64,000 nucleotides of DNA from Rhodococcus rhodochrous. GTDB lineage: Bacteria; Actinomycetota; Actinomycetes; Mycobacteriales; Mycobacteriaceae. Below the pieces are notes generated by a model. It saw nothing but the letters and a program-made list of their open reading frames with translations. It was not told the DNA's origin and searched no databases. The position numbers were made by a program, and so were the translations under genes. Positions 1-8,616 of this stretch are shown piece after piece (position 1 is the stretch's first letter; the number at the start of each line of letters is the position of its first letter). Location of the stretch: the NCBI RefSeq assembly GCF_014854695.1, contig NZ_CP027557.1:3472001-3536000 (forward strand), written 5' to 3'.

Positions 1-70
1 GCAGCAGCACGAACAGATAGGCGAGCGCGACGAAGCGCAGCGACAGTCGGGATGCGACGGACGGTTTCAC
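1..70 (-). CDS. cysW: CysW-like sulfate ABC transporter permease, N-terminal fragment
   Basis: Only the first 23 codons lie in the window; the rest is past the left edge. The GTG start at 70 shares a GTGA overlap with the cysT stop, as expected for the next gene of a sulfate-transporter operon. The visible peptide (MKPSVASRLSLRFVALAYLF) is a basic stretch followed by the start of a membrane helix, which fits a CysW-type permease. The assignment rests mainly on position: in Mycobacterium the order is subI-cysT-cysW-cysA. Confidence 0.8.
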   Translation of the reverse strand, partial: MKPSVASRLSLRFVALAYLFVLL

Positions 71-969
71 CGGTCGTCCTCCTCTCGGCGCAGCCCCCGG
101 TTCGCGACCAGGCGCAGGACGAACAGCACGACGAAGGCGATCACCAGCAGCGCGACGGAGACCGCGGCGGCGTTGACCGGCCGGTCGATCTCGATCTGCT
201 GTTGGATGTACTGCGACGCGACCTGGGTCTTGTACGGGATGTTGCCGCCGATGAGCACGATCGAGCCGTACTCACCGATGGCACGGGCGAACGCCAGGCC
301 GGTGCCGCCGAGGACGGCCGGTGCGAGCACGGGCAGCACGACCGTGCGGAAGATCGTGAAGTTGCCGGCTCCGAGCGAGGCGGCGGCCTCCTCGACCTCA
401 CGGTCGGCCTCGATGAGCACCGGCTGCACCGAGCGCACCACGAACGGCAGCGTGACGAATGCCAGCGCCACCACCAGTCCCGGCTCGGTCGCGTTGAGCT
501 GCACACCGATCGGGCTCTGCGGCCCGTACAGCGAGAGCAGCACGATGCTCGCGACGATCGTCGGCAGGGCGAAGGGGAGATCGATGAGGGCGTTGACGAA
601 CTTCTTCCCCGGGAACTCGTCGCGGACGAGCACCCAGGCGATCACCGTGCCCATCACCGCGTTGATCGCCGCGACGACCAGCGAGACGACGACGGTGATC
701 CGCAGGGTCGCCAGGGCGGCCGGAGCGGTGATCGCATCGACGAAGGTCCCGAGACCGTCCGAGACGGAGTGGAAGGCCAGGGCCGCGAGGGGAAGCAGGA
801 CGATCAGGCTCAACCACAGGGTGGCGATGCCGATACCGAGGGGCCCGACGGCGCCGGTGAACATCCGGCGACGCCGTCGGGCGGGGGCCGCGGCGGACGG
901 CCCGCGACGCGAACCCGCCGGGGCGGGAGACGAATCTCCCGACCCGGCGGTGTGTTCCGAGATGGTCAC
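67..969 (-). CDS. cysT: Sulfate/thiosulfate ABC transporter permease CysT
   Basis: Inner-membrane permease subunit (300 aa) of the sulfate/thiosulfate importer; it pairs with CysW and is powered by CysA. About six hydrophobic helices are visible after a Ser/Pro/Arg-rich cytoplasmic N-terminus of about 40 residues. The sequence EEAAASLGAGNFTIFRTVVL is the EAA loop that docks the ATPase. It lies 9 bp downstream of subI on the same strand and its TGA overlaps the cysW GTG, so the genes are probably co-transcribed and translationally coupled. Length and order match the Rv2400c-Rv2398c set. Confidence 0.95.
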   Translation of the reverse strand: MTISEHTAGSGDSSPAPAGSRRGPSAAAPARRRRRMFTGAVGPLGIGIATLWLSLIVLLPLAALAFHSVSDGLGTFVDAITAPAALATLRITVVVSLVVAAINAVMGTVIAWVLVRDEFPGKKFVNALIDLPFALPTIVASIVLLSLYGPQSPIGVQLNATEPGLVVALAFVTLPFVVRSVQPVLIEADREVEEAAASLGAGNFTIFRTVVLPVLAPAVLGGTGLAFARAIGEYGSIVLIGGNIPYKTQVASQYIQQQIEIDRPVNAAAVSVALLVIAFVVLFVLRLVANRGLRREEDDR

Positions 970-978
970 GCGCGCGCT

Positions 979-2004
979 CTACTTCGTCGCGTTGTCGTAG
1001 ATCACCGCGATGGTGCCGGTGCTGTCGGCGAACAGCTCCTCGTTCACGGTCTCCCAGCCACCGAGATCGGCGACGGTCCACAGCTTCTCCGGCTGCGGGA
1101 ACTCGTCGGCGAACTCCTCGGCGACGGTCGGATCGACGGGCCGGAAGCCGGCCTCGGCCCACAGGCGCTGCGCCTCGGGGGTGTACAGGAAGTCGTTGAA
1201 CGCCTGCGCGACCTCGACGTCCTTCGCGTTCTTCAGTACCGCTGCGGGATTCTCGATCTTGAAGGTGACGGGCGGGGTGACGTGCTCGACGGGGTCGCCG
1301 TTGCGCTCGATGAACAGTGCCTCGTTCTCGTAGCTCAGCAGCACGTCGCCGGTGCCCTGCAGGAAGGTCTCGGTGGCCTCGCGACCGGACTTCGGCTGCA
1401 CCTTCACGTGGTCGGTGACCAATGCGGTGACGTAGTCGATGCCGGCCTGCGGGTCGGCGCCGCCGTTGCTCTTCGCGGCATAGGGCGCGAGCAGGTTCCA
1501 CTTCGCCGAACCCGAGCTGAACGGGTTGGGGGTGACGACCTCGACGTCCGGACGGAGCAGGTCGTCCCAGTCGCGGATGTTCTTCGGGTTGCCCTCACGG
1601 ACGACGATGGTGACGACCGATCCGAACGGAATCCCGTTGTAGGCGTTGTCGTTCCAGTTCTCGTCGACGAGACCGGCCTCGACGAGGCGGGTGATGTCGG
1701 GCTCGACGGAGAAGTTCACGAAGTTGGCCTCGGCGCCGTCGCGCACCTTGCGGGACTGGTCTCCGGAGGCGCCGTAGGACTGCTGGAAGACGACACCCTC
1801 GCCCTCTTCGGTCGCCTCGAATGCGGGGATCAGCGAATCGAATCCGACCTTGGGCACGGCGTAGGCGTAGAGGTTGATCGTGCCGCCGGACCCGTCGCCA
1901 CCACTCTCGGCTCCGACGGTGTCGCTCGAACCGCCGGCGCAGGCGGTGAGGGAGAGGGCGGTGACCGCGGCGAACGCCGCGACGACGAACCTGGAACGTT
2001 TCAT
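979..2004 (-). CDS. subI: Sulfate-binding lipoprotein SubI of the ABC importer
   Basis: Extracytoplasmic solute-binding protein (341 aa) that captures sulfate for the CysTWA importer. The ATG at 2004 is chosen because it follows an AGGAGG-type ribosome site and begins a lipoprotein signal peptide: basic MKRSR, a hydrophobic core, then the lipobox LTAC with the lipidated Cys near residue 23. The mature part shows family signatures such as FVNFSVEPDITRLVEAGLV and FSSGSAKWNLLAPYA, the latter near the anion site. A longer frame upstream lacks a signal peptide and is not used. A leaderless Cys-Cys leader lies about 150 bp upstream on the same strand, suggesting sulfur-responsive control. Confidence 0.93.
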   Translation of the reverse strand: MKRSRFVVAAFAAVTALSLTACAGGSSDTVGAESGGDGSGGTINLYAYAVPKVGFDSLIPAFEATEEGEGVVFQQSYGASGDQSRKVRDGAEANFVNFSVEPDITRLVEAGLVDENWNDNAYNGIPFGSVVTIVVREGNPKNIRDWDDLLRPDVEVVTPNPFSSGSAKWNLLAPYAAKSNGGADPQAGIDYVTALVTDHVKVQPKSGREATETFLQGTGDVLLSYENEALFIERNGDPVEHVTPPVTFKIENPAAVLKNAKDVEVAQAFNDFLYTPEAQRLWAEAGFRPVDPTVAEEFADEFPQPEKLWTVADLGGWETVNEELFADSTGTIAVIYDNATK

Positions 2005-2155
2005 GACGAGCCTCCTGAGGGGCTGTTTCGAGGGGAATGAACGCGACCGGCACCGGACGAGGGGTTGCCGGAATCGGACCGGCCGGGATTCGCGAGGATG
2101 CGGCACCGACGGACGAGAGGGCCCGGAAGATGGGGACCGCGGAGAGAAGAAGGGT
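2005..2155 (-). other. Region between the Cys-Cys leader and subI
   Basis: About 150 bp of probable 5' untranslated RNA between the leader stop and the subI start. Apart from the AGGAGG ribosome site next to the subI ATG, I see only a weak inverted repeat (GAATC...GATTC, around 2070-2095) and no U-tract terminator. If the leader controls subI, the mechanism may be ribosome-site masking or Rho access rather than an intrinsic terminator. Confidence 0.4.
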
Positions 2156-2248
2156 TCAGCGACAACAGTCGATGTCGGCGACCGAAGGCATGCCCACAGC
2201 GATCAACGCCAACTCGTGGCGGATGCGGGGCAGAGTGGTCGCGGACAC
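2156..2248 (-). CDS. Leaderless 30-aa Cys-Cys leader peptide upstream of subI
   Basis: Short frame of 30 codons, GTG start at 2248 and TGA at 2156-2158, ending ADIDCCR. A TANNNT -10 element (TAATCT, 2256-2261) lies 7 nt before the GTG, the spacing expected if transcription starts at the start codon itself, so no ribosome site is needed. Leaderless short frames with clustered Cys codons are known in mycobacteria as cysteine-responsive attenuators upstream of sulfur genes. Here the next gene downstream is the sulfate-binding protein, 151 bp away, which fits. The function is inference. A longer in-frame start near 2359 is possible but would place the promoter inside the gene. Confidence 0.6.
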   Translation of the reverse strand: MSATTLPRIRHELALIAVGMPSVADIDCCR

Positions 2249-2255
2249 GCGGCAG

Positions 2256-2284
2256 AGATTAGCAGAGGTCGAGGGTCGACCGAA
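2256..2284 (-). promoter_or_regulatory. Putative promoter for the Cys-Cys leader and subI operon
   Basis: The -10 hexamer TAATCT lies at 2261-2256 with a weak -35 (TTCGGT) at 2284-2279, a 17-nt spacer. The GTG of the leader frame starts 8 nt after the hexamer, so the transcript would be leaderless. Confidence 0.5.
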
Positions 2285-2340
2285 ATCGACGATTCGGACA
2301 CCGGGCGTCGAGCACCGAACCGGATGCGCGAGCGGCGTGC

Positions 2341-2418
2341 TCACATGGAGACGAGCCATGCGACGACGACGATGATCAGCAGCGCGATCAGCGCCAGGGT
2401 CACGCGCGAACGCGGCAT
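2341..2418 (-). CDS. 25-aa single-span membrane microprotein
   Basis: A 25-codon frame starting at the ATG at 2418: a basic head (MPRSR) followed by one continuous hydrophobic span (LALIALLIIVVVAWL) and a stop. It begins one base after the stop of the upstream small membrane protein (TGA-C-ATG), an arrangement typical of translational coupling. No family is recognised and the function is unknown. It would be missed by gene finders with a length cutoff. The alternative is that it is chance reading in a membrane-protein-like composition. Confidence 0.5.
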   Translation of the reverse strand: MPRSRVTLALIALLIIVVVAWLVSM

Positions 2419-2419
2419 G

Positions 2420-2626
2420 TCAGCAATCCTCCGTCGTCGTGGCGGGCGAGTCCGTCTCTCCGCGGCCGAGCAGTGCGAAGACACCGGCCATCGCCCGATC
2501 GAGCAGCCATGCGACCCCGAAGCAGGCCGGCACCAGCACCGCCAGCACGAGGGCCACCTGGGGGACGAAGGACAGGCCCGCGAGCCACAGCTCGAAGCCG
2601 TCCCACCACGAAGCCACCCGATCCAT
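2420..2626 (-). CDS. Small conserved membrane protein (Rv2401A-like position)
   Basis: Protein of 68 aa with one or two hydrophobic segments (about residues 17-40 and 42-55) and an acidic tail. It occupies the same place, between the sulfate-binding protein and the GH15 trehalase, as the small membrane protein Rv2401A in M. tuberculosis. A TAGGGT -10 element at 2639-2634 lies 7 nt before the ATG, so the message is probably leaderless. It is followed immediately by the 25-aa microprotein. The function is not known. Confidence 0.65.
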   Translation of the reverse strand: MDRVASWWDGFELWLAGLSFVPQVALVLAVLVPACFGVAWLLDRAMAGVFALLGRGETDSPATTTEDC

Positions 2627-2633
2627 TGCCTAC

Positions 2634-2639
2634 ACCCTA
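2634..2639 (-). promoter_or_regulatory. -10 element for leaderless small membrane protein
   Basis: The TAGGGT hexamer (TANNNT type) sits 7 nt upstream of the ATG at 2626. No clear -35 is needed in actinobacterial promoters of this type. Transcription would begin at or next to the start codon. Confidence 0.4.
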
Positions 2640-2692
2640 GTAGGTTCGGCAACCGCACTGCGATCCGCCCGGCCCGCAGTGATCATGGAGGA

Positions 2693-4636
2693 ATGGATCA
2701 CCACCACTCCTCACCGCTGTCGGGGTCACCCTTCCGACGGAGCGTGTTCCCGCCCATCGACGACTACGCATTCCTCTCGGACTGCGAGAGCACCTGCCTG
2801 ATCGCGCGTGACGGCACCGTGGAGTGGATGTGCGTGCCGCGACCCGACTCCCCCAGCGTGTTCGGTTCGTTGCTGGATCGCAGCGCAGGTCATTTCCGGT
2901 TGTCGCCGCACGACCGCACCGTTCCCGCGGCACGCCGATACCTGCCGGGCGGGTTGGTCCTCGAGACGACCTGGCAGACCGACACGGGCTGGATGATCGT
3001 GCGCGACGCGCTGGTCATGGCGCCCTGGTACGACGTCGAGGAGCGCTCGACCACGCACCGCCGGACGCCGTCCGACTGGGAGGCCGAGCACATGCTGTTG
3101 CGGACGGTGCGCTGTGTGAACGGGACGGTGGATCTGTACGTCAGTTGCGAACCCGCCTTCGACTACCACCGGGGCCGCACCGAATGGCGGTACACCGGCA
3201 AGGTCTACGAGGAGGCCACCGCGGTGTGCCGGAACGCACCGGACGAGCATCCGACGCTGCGCATGACGACGGATCTGCGCCTCGGTATCGAGGACCGCGA
3301 GGTCCGCGCGCGACGCCGACTCCACAAGGGCGACACGGCCTTCGTCGCCTTGTCGTGGGCGGACTGTCCGATGCCGCACACCTTCGACGAGGCCGTCGCC
3401 AAGATGGTCTCCACCCAGGACTACTGGCGCGAATGGATCACGACGGGCCGCTTCCCCGACCACCCCTGGCGCACCTACCTGCAGCGCAGCGCGCTCACGC
3501 TCAAGGGACTGACCTACAGCCCGACCGGAGCGCTGCTCGCCGCGTCGACGACATCTCTTCCGGAAACACCTGGCGGAGAGCGAAACTGGGATTACCGCTA
3601 TGCCTGGGTACGCGATTCGACCTTCGCACTGTGGGGTCTGTACACCCTCGGATTCGACCGGGAGGCGGACGACTTCTTCTCGTTCATCCTCGACGTCTCG
3701 CGCGACGCGGACGGCGTCCGCTATCCGCTCCAGGTGATGTACGGGGTGGGCGGCGAGCGCGAACTGCCGGAGTCGACCCTCGGGCATCTGAGCGGCTACG
3801 ACGGCGCCACCCCGGTCCGCATCGGCAACGACGCCTATCACCAACAGCAGCACGACATCTGGGGCACGCTCCTCGACTCGGTGTACCTGCACGTAAAGTC
3901 CCGCGGACACTTCCCCCAGACGTTGCTGCACACCCTGCGGCGGCAGGTCGAGGAGGCGGCGGCCAACTGGCGCAAGCCCGATCGCGGCATCTGGGAAGTG
4001 CGCGGCGAGCCCCAGCACTTCGTATCGTCGAAGGTCATGTGCTGGGTTGCCCTCGATCGCGGAGCGAAACTCGCCGAGCTGCAGGGCCGCCCCGACTACG
4101 CCCGCAAGTGGGCGGCGATCGCCGAGGAGATCAAGGCCGACGTCCTCGAACACGGCGTCGACGAACGCGGTGTCTTCACCCAGCGGTACGGCCACCCCTC
4201 GCTCGACGCCTCGGCGCTGCTGATCCCCTTGTTGCGCTTCCTGCCCGCGGACGACCCCCGGGTGCGGGCCACGGTGCTGGCGATCGCCGACGAACTCACC
4301 GAGGACGGGCTGGTGCTGCGCTACCGGGTGGAGACCACCGACGACGGACTCGCAGGCAAGGAGGGCTCGTTCACCATCTGCTCGTTCTGGCTGGTCTCGG
4401 CGCTCGTCGAGATCGGTGAGGTCGAGCGGGCGGCCGCACTGTGCCAGCGCCTGCTCGACTACGCGAGCCCCTTGAAGCTCTATGCCGAGGAGATCGACAC
4501 CGAGACCGGACGCCATCTGGGGAACTACCCGCAGGCGTTCACCCACTTGGCGCTCATCAATGCCGTCGTCCACGTCATCCGCGCCGAGCGGGAGATCGGG
4601 GCGGGCAACTTCCGGCCCGCGCATCTCGGGCCGTGA
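2693..4636 (+). CDS. Glycoside hydrolase family 15 protein, probable trehalase
   Basis: Cytoplasmic GH15 enzyme (647 aa), most likely hydrolysing trehalose to two glucose. The N-terminal beta-rich domain begins with PPIDDYAFLSDCESTCLIAR. The catalytic alpha/alpha-barrel carries RNWDYRYAWVRDSTFALWGL (around residue 295), DRGIWEVRG (candidate general acid Glu near 433) and KEGSFTICSFW (candidate second catalytic Glu near 558). Its homologue Rv2402 in the same position, and the M. smegmatis counterpart, belong to the mycobacterial trehalase group. The ATG at 2693 abuts GGAGGA with almost no spacer, so a GTG near 2744 is an alternative start. It is convergent with the next gene, only 7 bp away. 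Confidence 0.88.
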   Translation: MDHHHSSPLSGSPFRRSVFPPIDDYAFLSDCESTCLIARDGTVEWMCVPRPDSPSVFGSLLDRSAGHFRLSPHDRTVPAARRYLPGGLVLETTWQTDTGWMIVRDALVMAPWYDVEERSTTHRRTPSDWEAEHMLLRTVRCVNGTVDLYVSCEPAFDYHRGRTEWRYTGKVYEEATAVCRNAPDEHPTLRMTTDLRLGIEDREVRARRRLHKGDTAFVALSWADCPMPHTFDEAVAKMVSTQDYWREWITTGRFPDHPWRTYLQRSALTLKGLTYSPTGALLAASTTSLPETPGGERNWDYRYAWVRDSTFALWGLYTLGFDREADDFFSFILDVSRDADGVRYPLQVMYGVGGERELPESTLGHLSGYDGATPVRIGNDAYHQQQHDIWGTLLDSVYLHVKSRGHFPQTLLHTLRRQVEEAAANWRKPDRGIWEVRGEPQHFVSSKVMCWVALDRGAKLAELQGRPDYARKWAAIAEEIKADVLEHGVDERGVFTQRYGHPSLDASALLIPLLRFLPADDPRVRATVLAIADELTEDGLVLRYRVETTDDGLAGKEGSFTICSFWLVSALVEIGEVERAAALCQRLLDYASPLKLYAEEIDTETGRHLGNYPQAFTHLALINAVVHVIRAEREIGAGNFRPAHLGP

Positions 4637-4643
4637 GCCGGTC

Positions 4644-5621
4644 TCAGGCGTTCGCGACCGCCTCGAGCTGCGGCCGGATCACGTCGAGCGCATAGTCGAT
4701 CGACAGCGACGAGGGCGTGTTGAACGCGACGACCGTCGGGAAGTCGACGACAGCGAGACCGCCTCCGGTGACGGCGGGCAGCCGGTCGAATCCGGGCAGG
4801 GCCATCAGGTCCTGCTCGGTTCCGCCGCGCGGCAGGATGATCAGCAGATCGGCCACCAGAGCGTCGACGCGTTCGGGGCCGAGCACAACCCGCCCCTGGG
4901 ACGCTCCGCCCTCCGCGACCAGCGTCGGCGGCAGCGTCATGCCCAGCTGCGTGAACAGCGCAGCGGCACCGTCGTCCGGATCGGCGACCACGACGACCTG
5001 TTGCTCGTTGGTGACGTACTGCGACAACGCGGCGGTCCGGCCCTCCAGTCCCGGCAGAGCGGCCTCCTCGATCTCGGCGTTGCGGTCGGCGATGATCCGC
5101 TCGGCGTCCTCGGTGCGGCCGAGAACCTCACCGAGCACGCGCACCTGTTCGTCCCAGCGGTCCACGCCGGTATCGCCGAGAGGTCCGATCGTCGGCGCGA
5201 CCGCGGAGATCGTGTCGTAGTCGTTCTGCGAGACGATCTGCCACGCGCCGAGAATCAGATCGGGTTCGAGAGCGGCGACCTCCTCGACGGGCACCGACGT
5301 CTCCGCCGTCGGACTCAGCGCCACCGCATCCGGGGAGACGTCGGTCTGCCAGGGGTAGAGGCCGCGATCGTCGCCGTACGAGCCGGCGCTGTAGTACGCG
5401 ACCGGCTGCACTCCGAGTTCGACGAGGGCGTCGAGCCATTGGCTGGAGGTCGCGACGATCCGCTCGGGTGTGCCCTCGATCGTCGTCGTGCCGTAGGAGT
5501 GCTCGACAGTGACGGTCTCGCCGCCGGCGGTCGCGGTTTCCTCGGTGTCCGACGAACACGCGACGAGACTCGGGACGGCGAACAGTACGAGCGCTACCGC
5601 GGAGAGAACGACTCGATGCAT
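4644..5621 (-). CDS. Iron-siderophore ABC transporter binding lipoprotein (FecB/FepB type)
   Basis: Solute-binding lipoprotein (325 aa) for ferric siderophores. The signal peptide MHRVVLSAVALVLFAV ends in lipobox SLVAC, with the Cys near residue 22. The body shows the periplasmic-binding fold motifs GTPERIVATSSQWLDALVEL and EEVAALEPDLILG, typical of FecB/FepB proteins. An IdeR/DtxR-type box lies 15 bp upstream of the ATG, supporting iron-repressed expression. No permease or ATPase genes adjoin it, so it must work with a transporter encoded elsewhere. It occupies the position where M. tuberculosis has lppR. Confidence 0.88.
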   Translation of the reverse strand: MHRVVLSAVALVLFAVPSLVACSSDTEETATAGGETVTVEHSYGTTTIEGTPERIVATSSQWLDALVELGVQPVAYYSAGSYGDDRGLYPWQTDVSPDAVALSPTAETSVPVEEVAALEPDLILGAWQIVSQNDYDTISAVAPTIGPLGDTGVDRWDEQVRVLGEVLGRTEDAERIIADRNAEIEEAALPGLEGRTAALSQYVTNEQQVVVVADPDDGAAALFTQLGMTLPPTLVAEGGASQGRVVLGPERVDALVADLLIILPRGGTEQDLMALPGFDRLPAVTGGGLAVVDFPTVVAFNTPSSLSIDYALDVIRPQLEAVANA

Positions 5622-5635
5622 GGGCGACCTCCGTT

Positions 5636-5654
5636 TCAGGTAAGGCTCACCTTA
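5636..5654 (-). promoter_or_regulatory. IdeR/DtxR-type iron box
   Basis: Imperfect 19-bp palindrome with core AGGTAAGGCTCACCT, matching 14 of 19 positions of the DtxR/IdeR consensus TTAGGTTAGCCTAACCTAA. It is placed 15 bp upstream of the siderophore-binding lipoprotein start, where a bound repressor would block transcription when iron is plentiful. Confidence 0.75.
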
Positions 5655-5689
5655 ACTCGAGTGGGGACGTCCGTGTGCCGATGCCGTCC

Positions 5690-6622
5690 TCAGCGGAAGC
5701 GGGACAGCAGGGTCTCCGCCTGCTCGGCGATACCCCGGATGACCTCGCCCGCGGGTCGCTCGGACCGCACCAGACCGGCAGCCTCCCCCGCGTAGACCAC
5801 ACCGATGTCGGGATCGTCGCCCGTGTACGCCGCGGCGAGGGCGTCCTCGTCGGCGCCCCGGCCGTGCCACTCGTCGGTGAAGGCGTTGCGCAGGGCACGT
5901 CCGCCCCAGCGCGCCGGCCACGGCTGGTGCCGGGCCTTGTCGAAAACATCGGTGTAGACGGTGTCGGCGCTGCCGGCCTCCACGAGTCGCCCACGGGCGT
6001 AGTCGGGGCCGACGGTCTCCGGGCTGGCGAGCAGCGCCGTCCCGACCAGAGCGCCCTGCCCACCGGCTGCGAGCACTGCTGCCAGACCGCGACCCGTGGC
6101 GATGCCGCCTGCGGCGAGCACGGGCAGCGACGTCGACTCGAGCACCTCCTGCAACAACGGGAGGGTACCGATCCGGCCCGTGTGCCCACCGGCCTCGTGG
6201 CCCTGCGCGATCACCGCATCGACACCCGCGGCCTCGACCACCCGCAGATCGTCGATCGTGTTGATCTGCGAGAGGACGACGGCCCCGGCCTCGTGGACGC
6301 GCTCGACGTAGGGCGCGGGATCGCCGAACGAGAGCGTGACCACCTGCGGCCGGTGCTCGAGCACTGCGGTGAGGAGGCTGTCGTCGTCGGCGAGCGCCCA
6401 GGTCATCAGACCGAATCCCACAGGCCCACCACCGATCTCGCGGGCGGTGCGCACCTCGCCCTCGATCCACTCGGCGGTGTTGTAGCGGGCGGCGCCGATG
6501 AGGCCGAGGCCGCCGGCCCGCGTCACCTCGCCCGCGAGCCGCCCACCGGCCCGGCCACCCATGGGCGCACCCAGCAGAGGAACGGAGATTCCGAGTTCAC
6601 GGGTGAGCCAGGTGTCGAGCAC
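5690..6622 (-). CDS. Nitronate monooxygenase (2-nitropropane dioxygenase family)
   Basis: FMN-dependent TIM-barrel enzyme (310 aa) that oxidises alkyl nitronates such as propionate 3-nitronate. It shows the N-terminal LLGAPMGGRAGGRLAGEV (flavin region), the family signature AQGHEAGGHTGR near residues 138-149 with the expected His, and PVLAAGGIATGRGLAAVLAAG, the phosphate-binding loop. The ATG at 6622 is the natural N-terminus. It stands alone between the siderophore-binding protein and lepA on the same strand, 35 bp downstream of lepA. Likely a detoxification enzyme; the physiological substrate cannot be told from sequence. Confidence 0.88.
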   Translation of the reverse strand: MLDTWLTRELGISVPLLGAPMGGRAGGRLAGEVTRAGGLGLIGAARYNTAEWIEGEVRTAREIGGGPVGFGLMTWALADDDSLLTAVLEHRPQVVTLSFGDPAPYVERVHEAGAVVLSQINTIDDLRVVEAAGVDAVIAQGHEAGGHTGRIGTLPLLQEVLESTSLPVLAAGGIATGRGLAAVLAAGGQGALVGTALLASPETVGPDYARGRLVEAGSADTVYTDVFDKARHQPWPARWGGRALRNAFTDEWHGRGADEDALAAAYTGDDPDIGVVYAGEAAGLVRSERPAGEVIRGIAEQAETLLSRFR

Positions 6623-6657
6623 GCGAATCCTTCCGGTGGGCGTCGCAGCAGGGACGA

Positions 6658-8562
6658 CTACTTCTTCGGCTTGTCGGACGAGGCCTCGGACGACAGCGCG
6701 GCGACGAACGCTTCCTGCGGCACGTCGACGCGGCCGATCGTCTTCATCCGCTTCTTGCCTTCCTTCTGCTTCTCGAGCAGCTTGCGCTTACGGCTGATGT
6801 CGCCGCCGTAGCACTTGGCGAGAACGTCCTTGCGGATCGCCCGGATGTTCTCGCGGGCGATGATCTTCGAGCCGATCGCGGCCTGGACGGGCACCTCGAA
6901 CTGCTGCCGCGGGATGAGTTCCTTGAGCTTGGTCGTCATCTTGTTGCCGTAGGCGGCAGCGGCGTCCTTGTGGACGATCGCGCTGAACGCGTCGACGGCC
7001 TCGCCCTGCAACAGGATGTCGACCTTGACCAGCGCGGCCTCCTGCTCGCCGGCCTCCTCGTAGTCCATCGAGGCGTAGCCACGGGTGCGCGACTTCAGCG
7101 AGTCGAAGAAGTCGAAGATGATCTCGGCCATCGGCAGCGTGTACCGCAGCTCGACGCGGGTCTCGGACAGGTAGTCCATGCCGCCGAGCTCACCGCGCCG
7201 CGACTGGCACAGTTCCATGATCGAACCGATGAACTCGCTCGGCGCGATGATGGTGCACTTGACGATCGGTTCGTAGATCTCGCGCGCCTTGCCCTCGGGC
7301 CAGTCGGACGGGTTCGTCACGACGACTTCCTGGCCGCCTTCGAGCACGACGCGGTAGACGACGTTGGGAGCGGTGGAGATCAGGTCGAGGCCGAACTCGC
7401 GCTCGAGGCGCTCGCGGGTGATCTCCATGTGCAGCAGACCGAGGAAGCCGCAACGGAAGCCGAATCCGAGGGCGACGGACGTCTCGGGCTCGTAGGTGAG
7501 CGCAGCGTCGTTGAGCTGGAGCTTGTCGAGCGCGTCGCGCAGCACCGGGTAGTCGGAACCGTCGACCGGATACAGGCCGGAGTACACCATCGGGCGCGGT
7601 TCGCGGTAGCCGGTGAGCGGCTCCTCCGCACCGTTGCGGGCGGTGGTGACGGTGTCGCCGACCTTCGACTGGCGCACATCCTTCACGCCGGTGATGAGAT
7701 AGCCCACCTCGCCGACGCCGAGACCGGCGGTGGCCTTGGGTTCGGGCGAGACGATGCCGACCTCGAGCAGTTCGTGGGTCGTGCCCGTCGACATCATCTT
7801 GATCTTCTCGCGGGGCACGATCTTGCCGTCGACCACACGCACGTACGTCACGACGCCGCGGTAGGTGTCGTAGACGGAGTCGAAGATCATGGCGCGGGCG
7901 GGCGCGTCGGCGTCACCGACCGGCGGCGGCACCTGGCGGATCACGGCGTCGATGAGTTCGGGGACGCCCTCGCCGGTCTTGCCGGAGACCCGGAGCACGT
8001 CGGACGGCTCGCAGCCGATGATGTTCGCGATCTCACCGGCGTAGCGGTCGGGGTCGGCCGCGGGCAGGTCGATCTTGTTGAGGACCGGGATGATCGTCAG
8101 GTCCTTGTCGAGCGCGAGGTAGAGGTTGGCGAGGGTCTGTGCCTCGATGCCCTGCGCGGCGTCGACGAGCAGGACCGCGCCCTCGCACGCCTCGAGCGCG
8201 CGGGAGACCTCGTAGGTGAAGTCGACGTGGCCCGGGGTGTCGATCAGGTGCATCACATAGTCTTCGCCGTCGAGCTTCCACGGCAGACGTACGTTCTGCG
8301 CCTTGATCGTGATGCCGCGCTCGCGTTCGATGTCCATGCGGTCGAGGTACTGGGCGCGCATCTGCCGCTCCTCGACCACCCCGGTGAGCTGCAGCATCCG
8401 GTCCGCGAGCGTCGACTTTCCGTGGTCGATGTGCGCGATGATGCAGAAGTTCCGGATCTTTGCGGGGTCCGTGAACGTGGTGTCGGCGAAGGTGCTGATG
8501 TCGTGCTCCTGACTCGGACTGGCAGCGGCCTGCAGACCGCGGTCACCCTGCAGAATATCCAA
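6658..8562 (-). CDS. lepA: Elongation factor 4 (LepA), ribosome back-translocating GTPase
   Basis: Translational GTPase (634 aa) acting on the 70S ribosome. GTPase motifs are [14 protein letters not shown] (P-loop), DTPGHVDF (G3) and NKIDLP (G4), followed by EF-G-like domains and the LepA C-terminal domain with [20 protein letters not shown]. The outermost start is a TTG at 8562. The first 20 or so residues before [10 protein letters not shown] are poorly conserved in the family, so the true start could lie slightly downstream. The position next to a divergent PemK-like gene matches Rv2404c/Rv2405. Confidence 0.95.
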   Translation of the reverse strand: MDILQGDRGLQAAASPSQEHDISTFADTTFTDPAKIRNFCIIAHIDHGKSTLADRMLQLTGVVEERQMRAQYLDRMDIERERGITIKAQNVRLPWKLDGEDYVMHLIDTPGHVDFTYEVSRALEACEGAVLLVDAAQGIEAQTLANLYLALDKDLTIIPVLNKIDLPAADPDRYAGEIANIIGCEPSDVLRVSGKTGEGVPELIDAVIRQVPPPVGDADAPARAMIFDSVYDTYRGVVTYVRVVDGKIVPREKIKMMSTGTTHELLEVGIVSPEPKATAGLGVGEVGYLITGVKDVRQSKVGDTVTTARNGAEEPLTGYREPRPMVYSGLYPVDGSDYPVLRDALDKLQLNDAALTYEPETSVALGFGFRCGFLGLLHMEITRERLEREFGLDLISTAPNVVYRVVLEGGQEVVVTNPSDWPEGKAREIYEPIVKCTIIAPSEFIGSIMELCQSRRGELGGMDYLSETRVELRYTLPMAEIIFDFFDSLKSRTRGYASMDYEEAGEQEAALVKVDILLQGEAVDAFSAIVHKDAAAAYGNKMTTKLKELIPRQQFEVPVQAAIGSKIIARENIRAIRKDVLAKCYGGDISRKRKLLEKQKEGKKRMKTIGRVDVPQEAFVAALSSEASSDKPKK

Positions 8563-8616
8563 GTCGGGTGGCGGCCGGGACTTCGCCCGGGTCAGGTCCG
8601 GTTAAGCTCGGTTCCC

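Noticed and set aside
52-2040. A 662-codon plus-strand reading frame opposite cysT/subI
   Set aside because: It is antisense to clear sulfate-transporter genes, has an Asp/Arg/Gly composition typical of high-GC shadows and no family motif.
2156-2359. A longer 67-aa version of the frame upstream of subI
   Set aside because: It would place the -10 element inside the coding part, and its first half shows no pattern; the 30-aa leaderless version is better supported.
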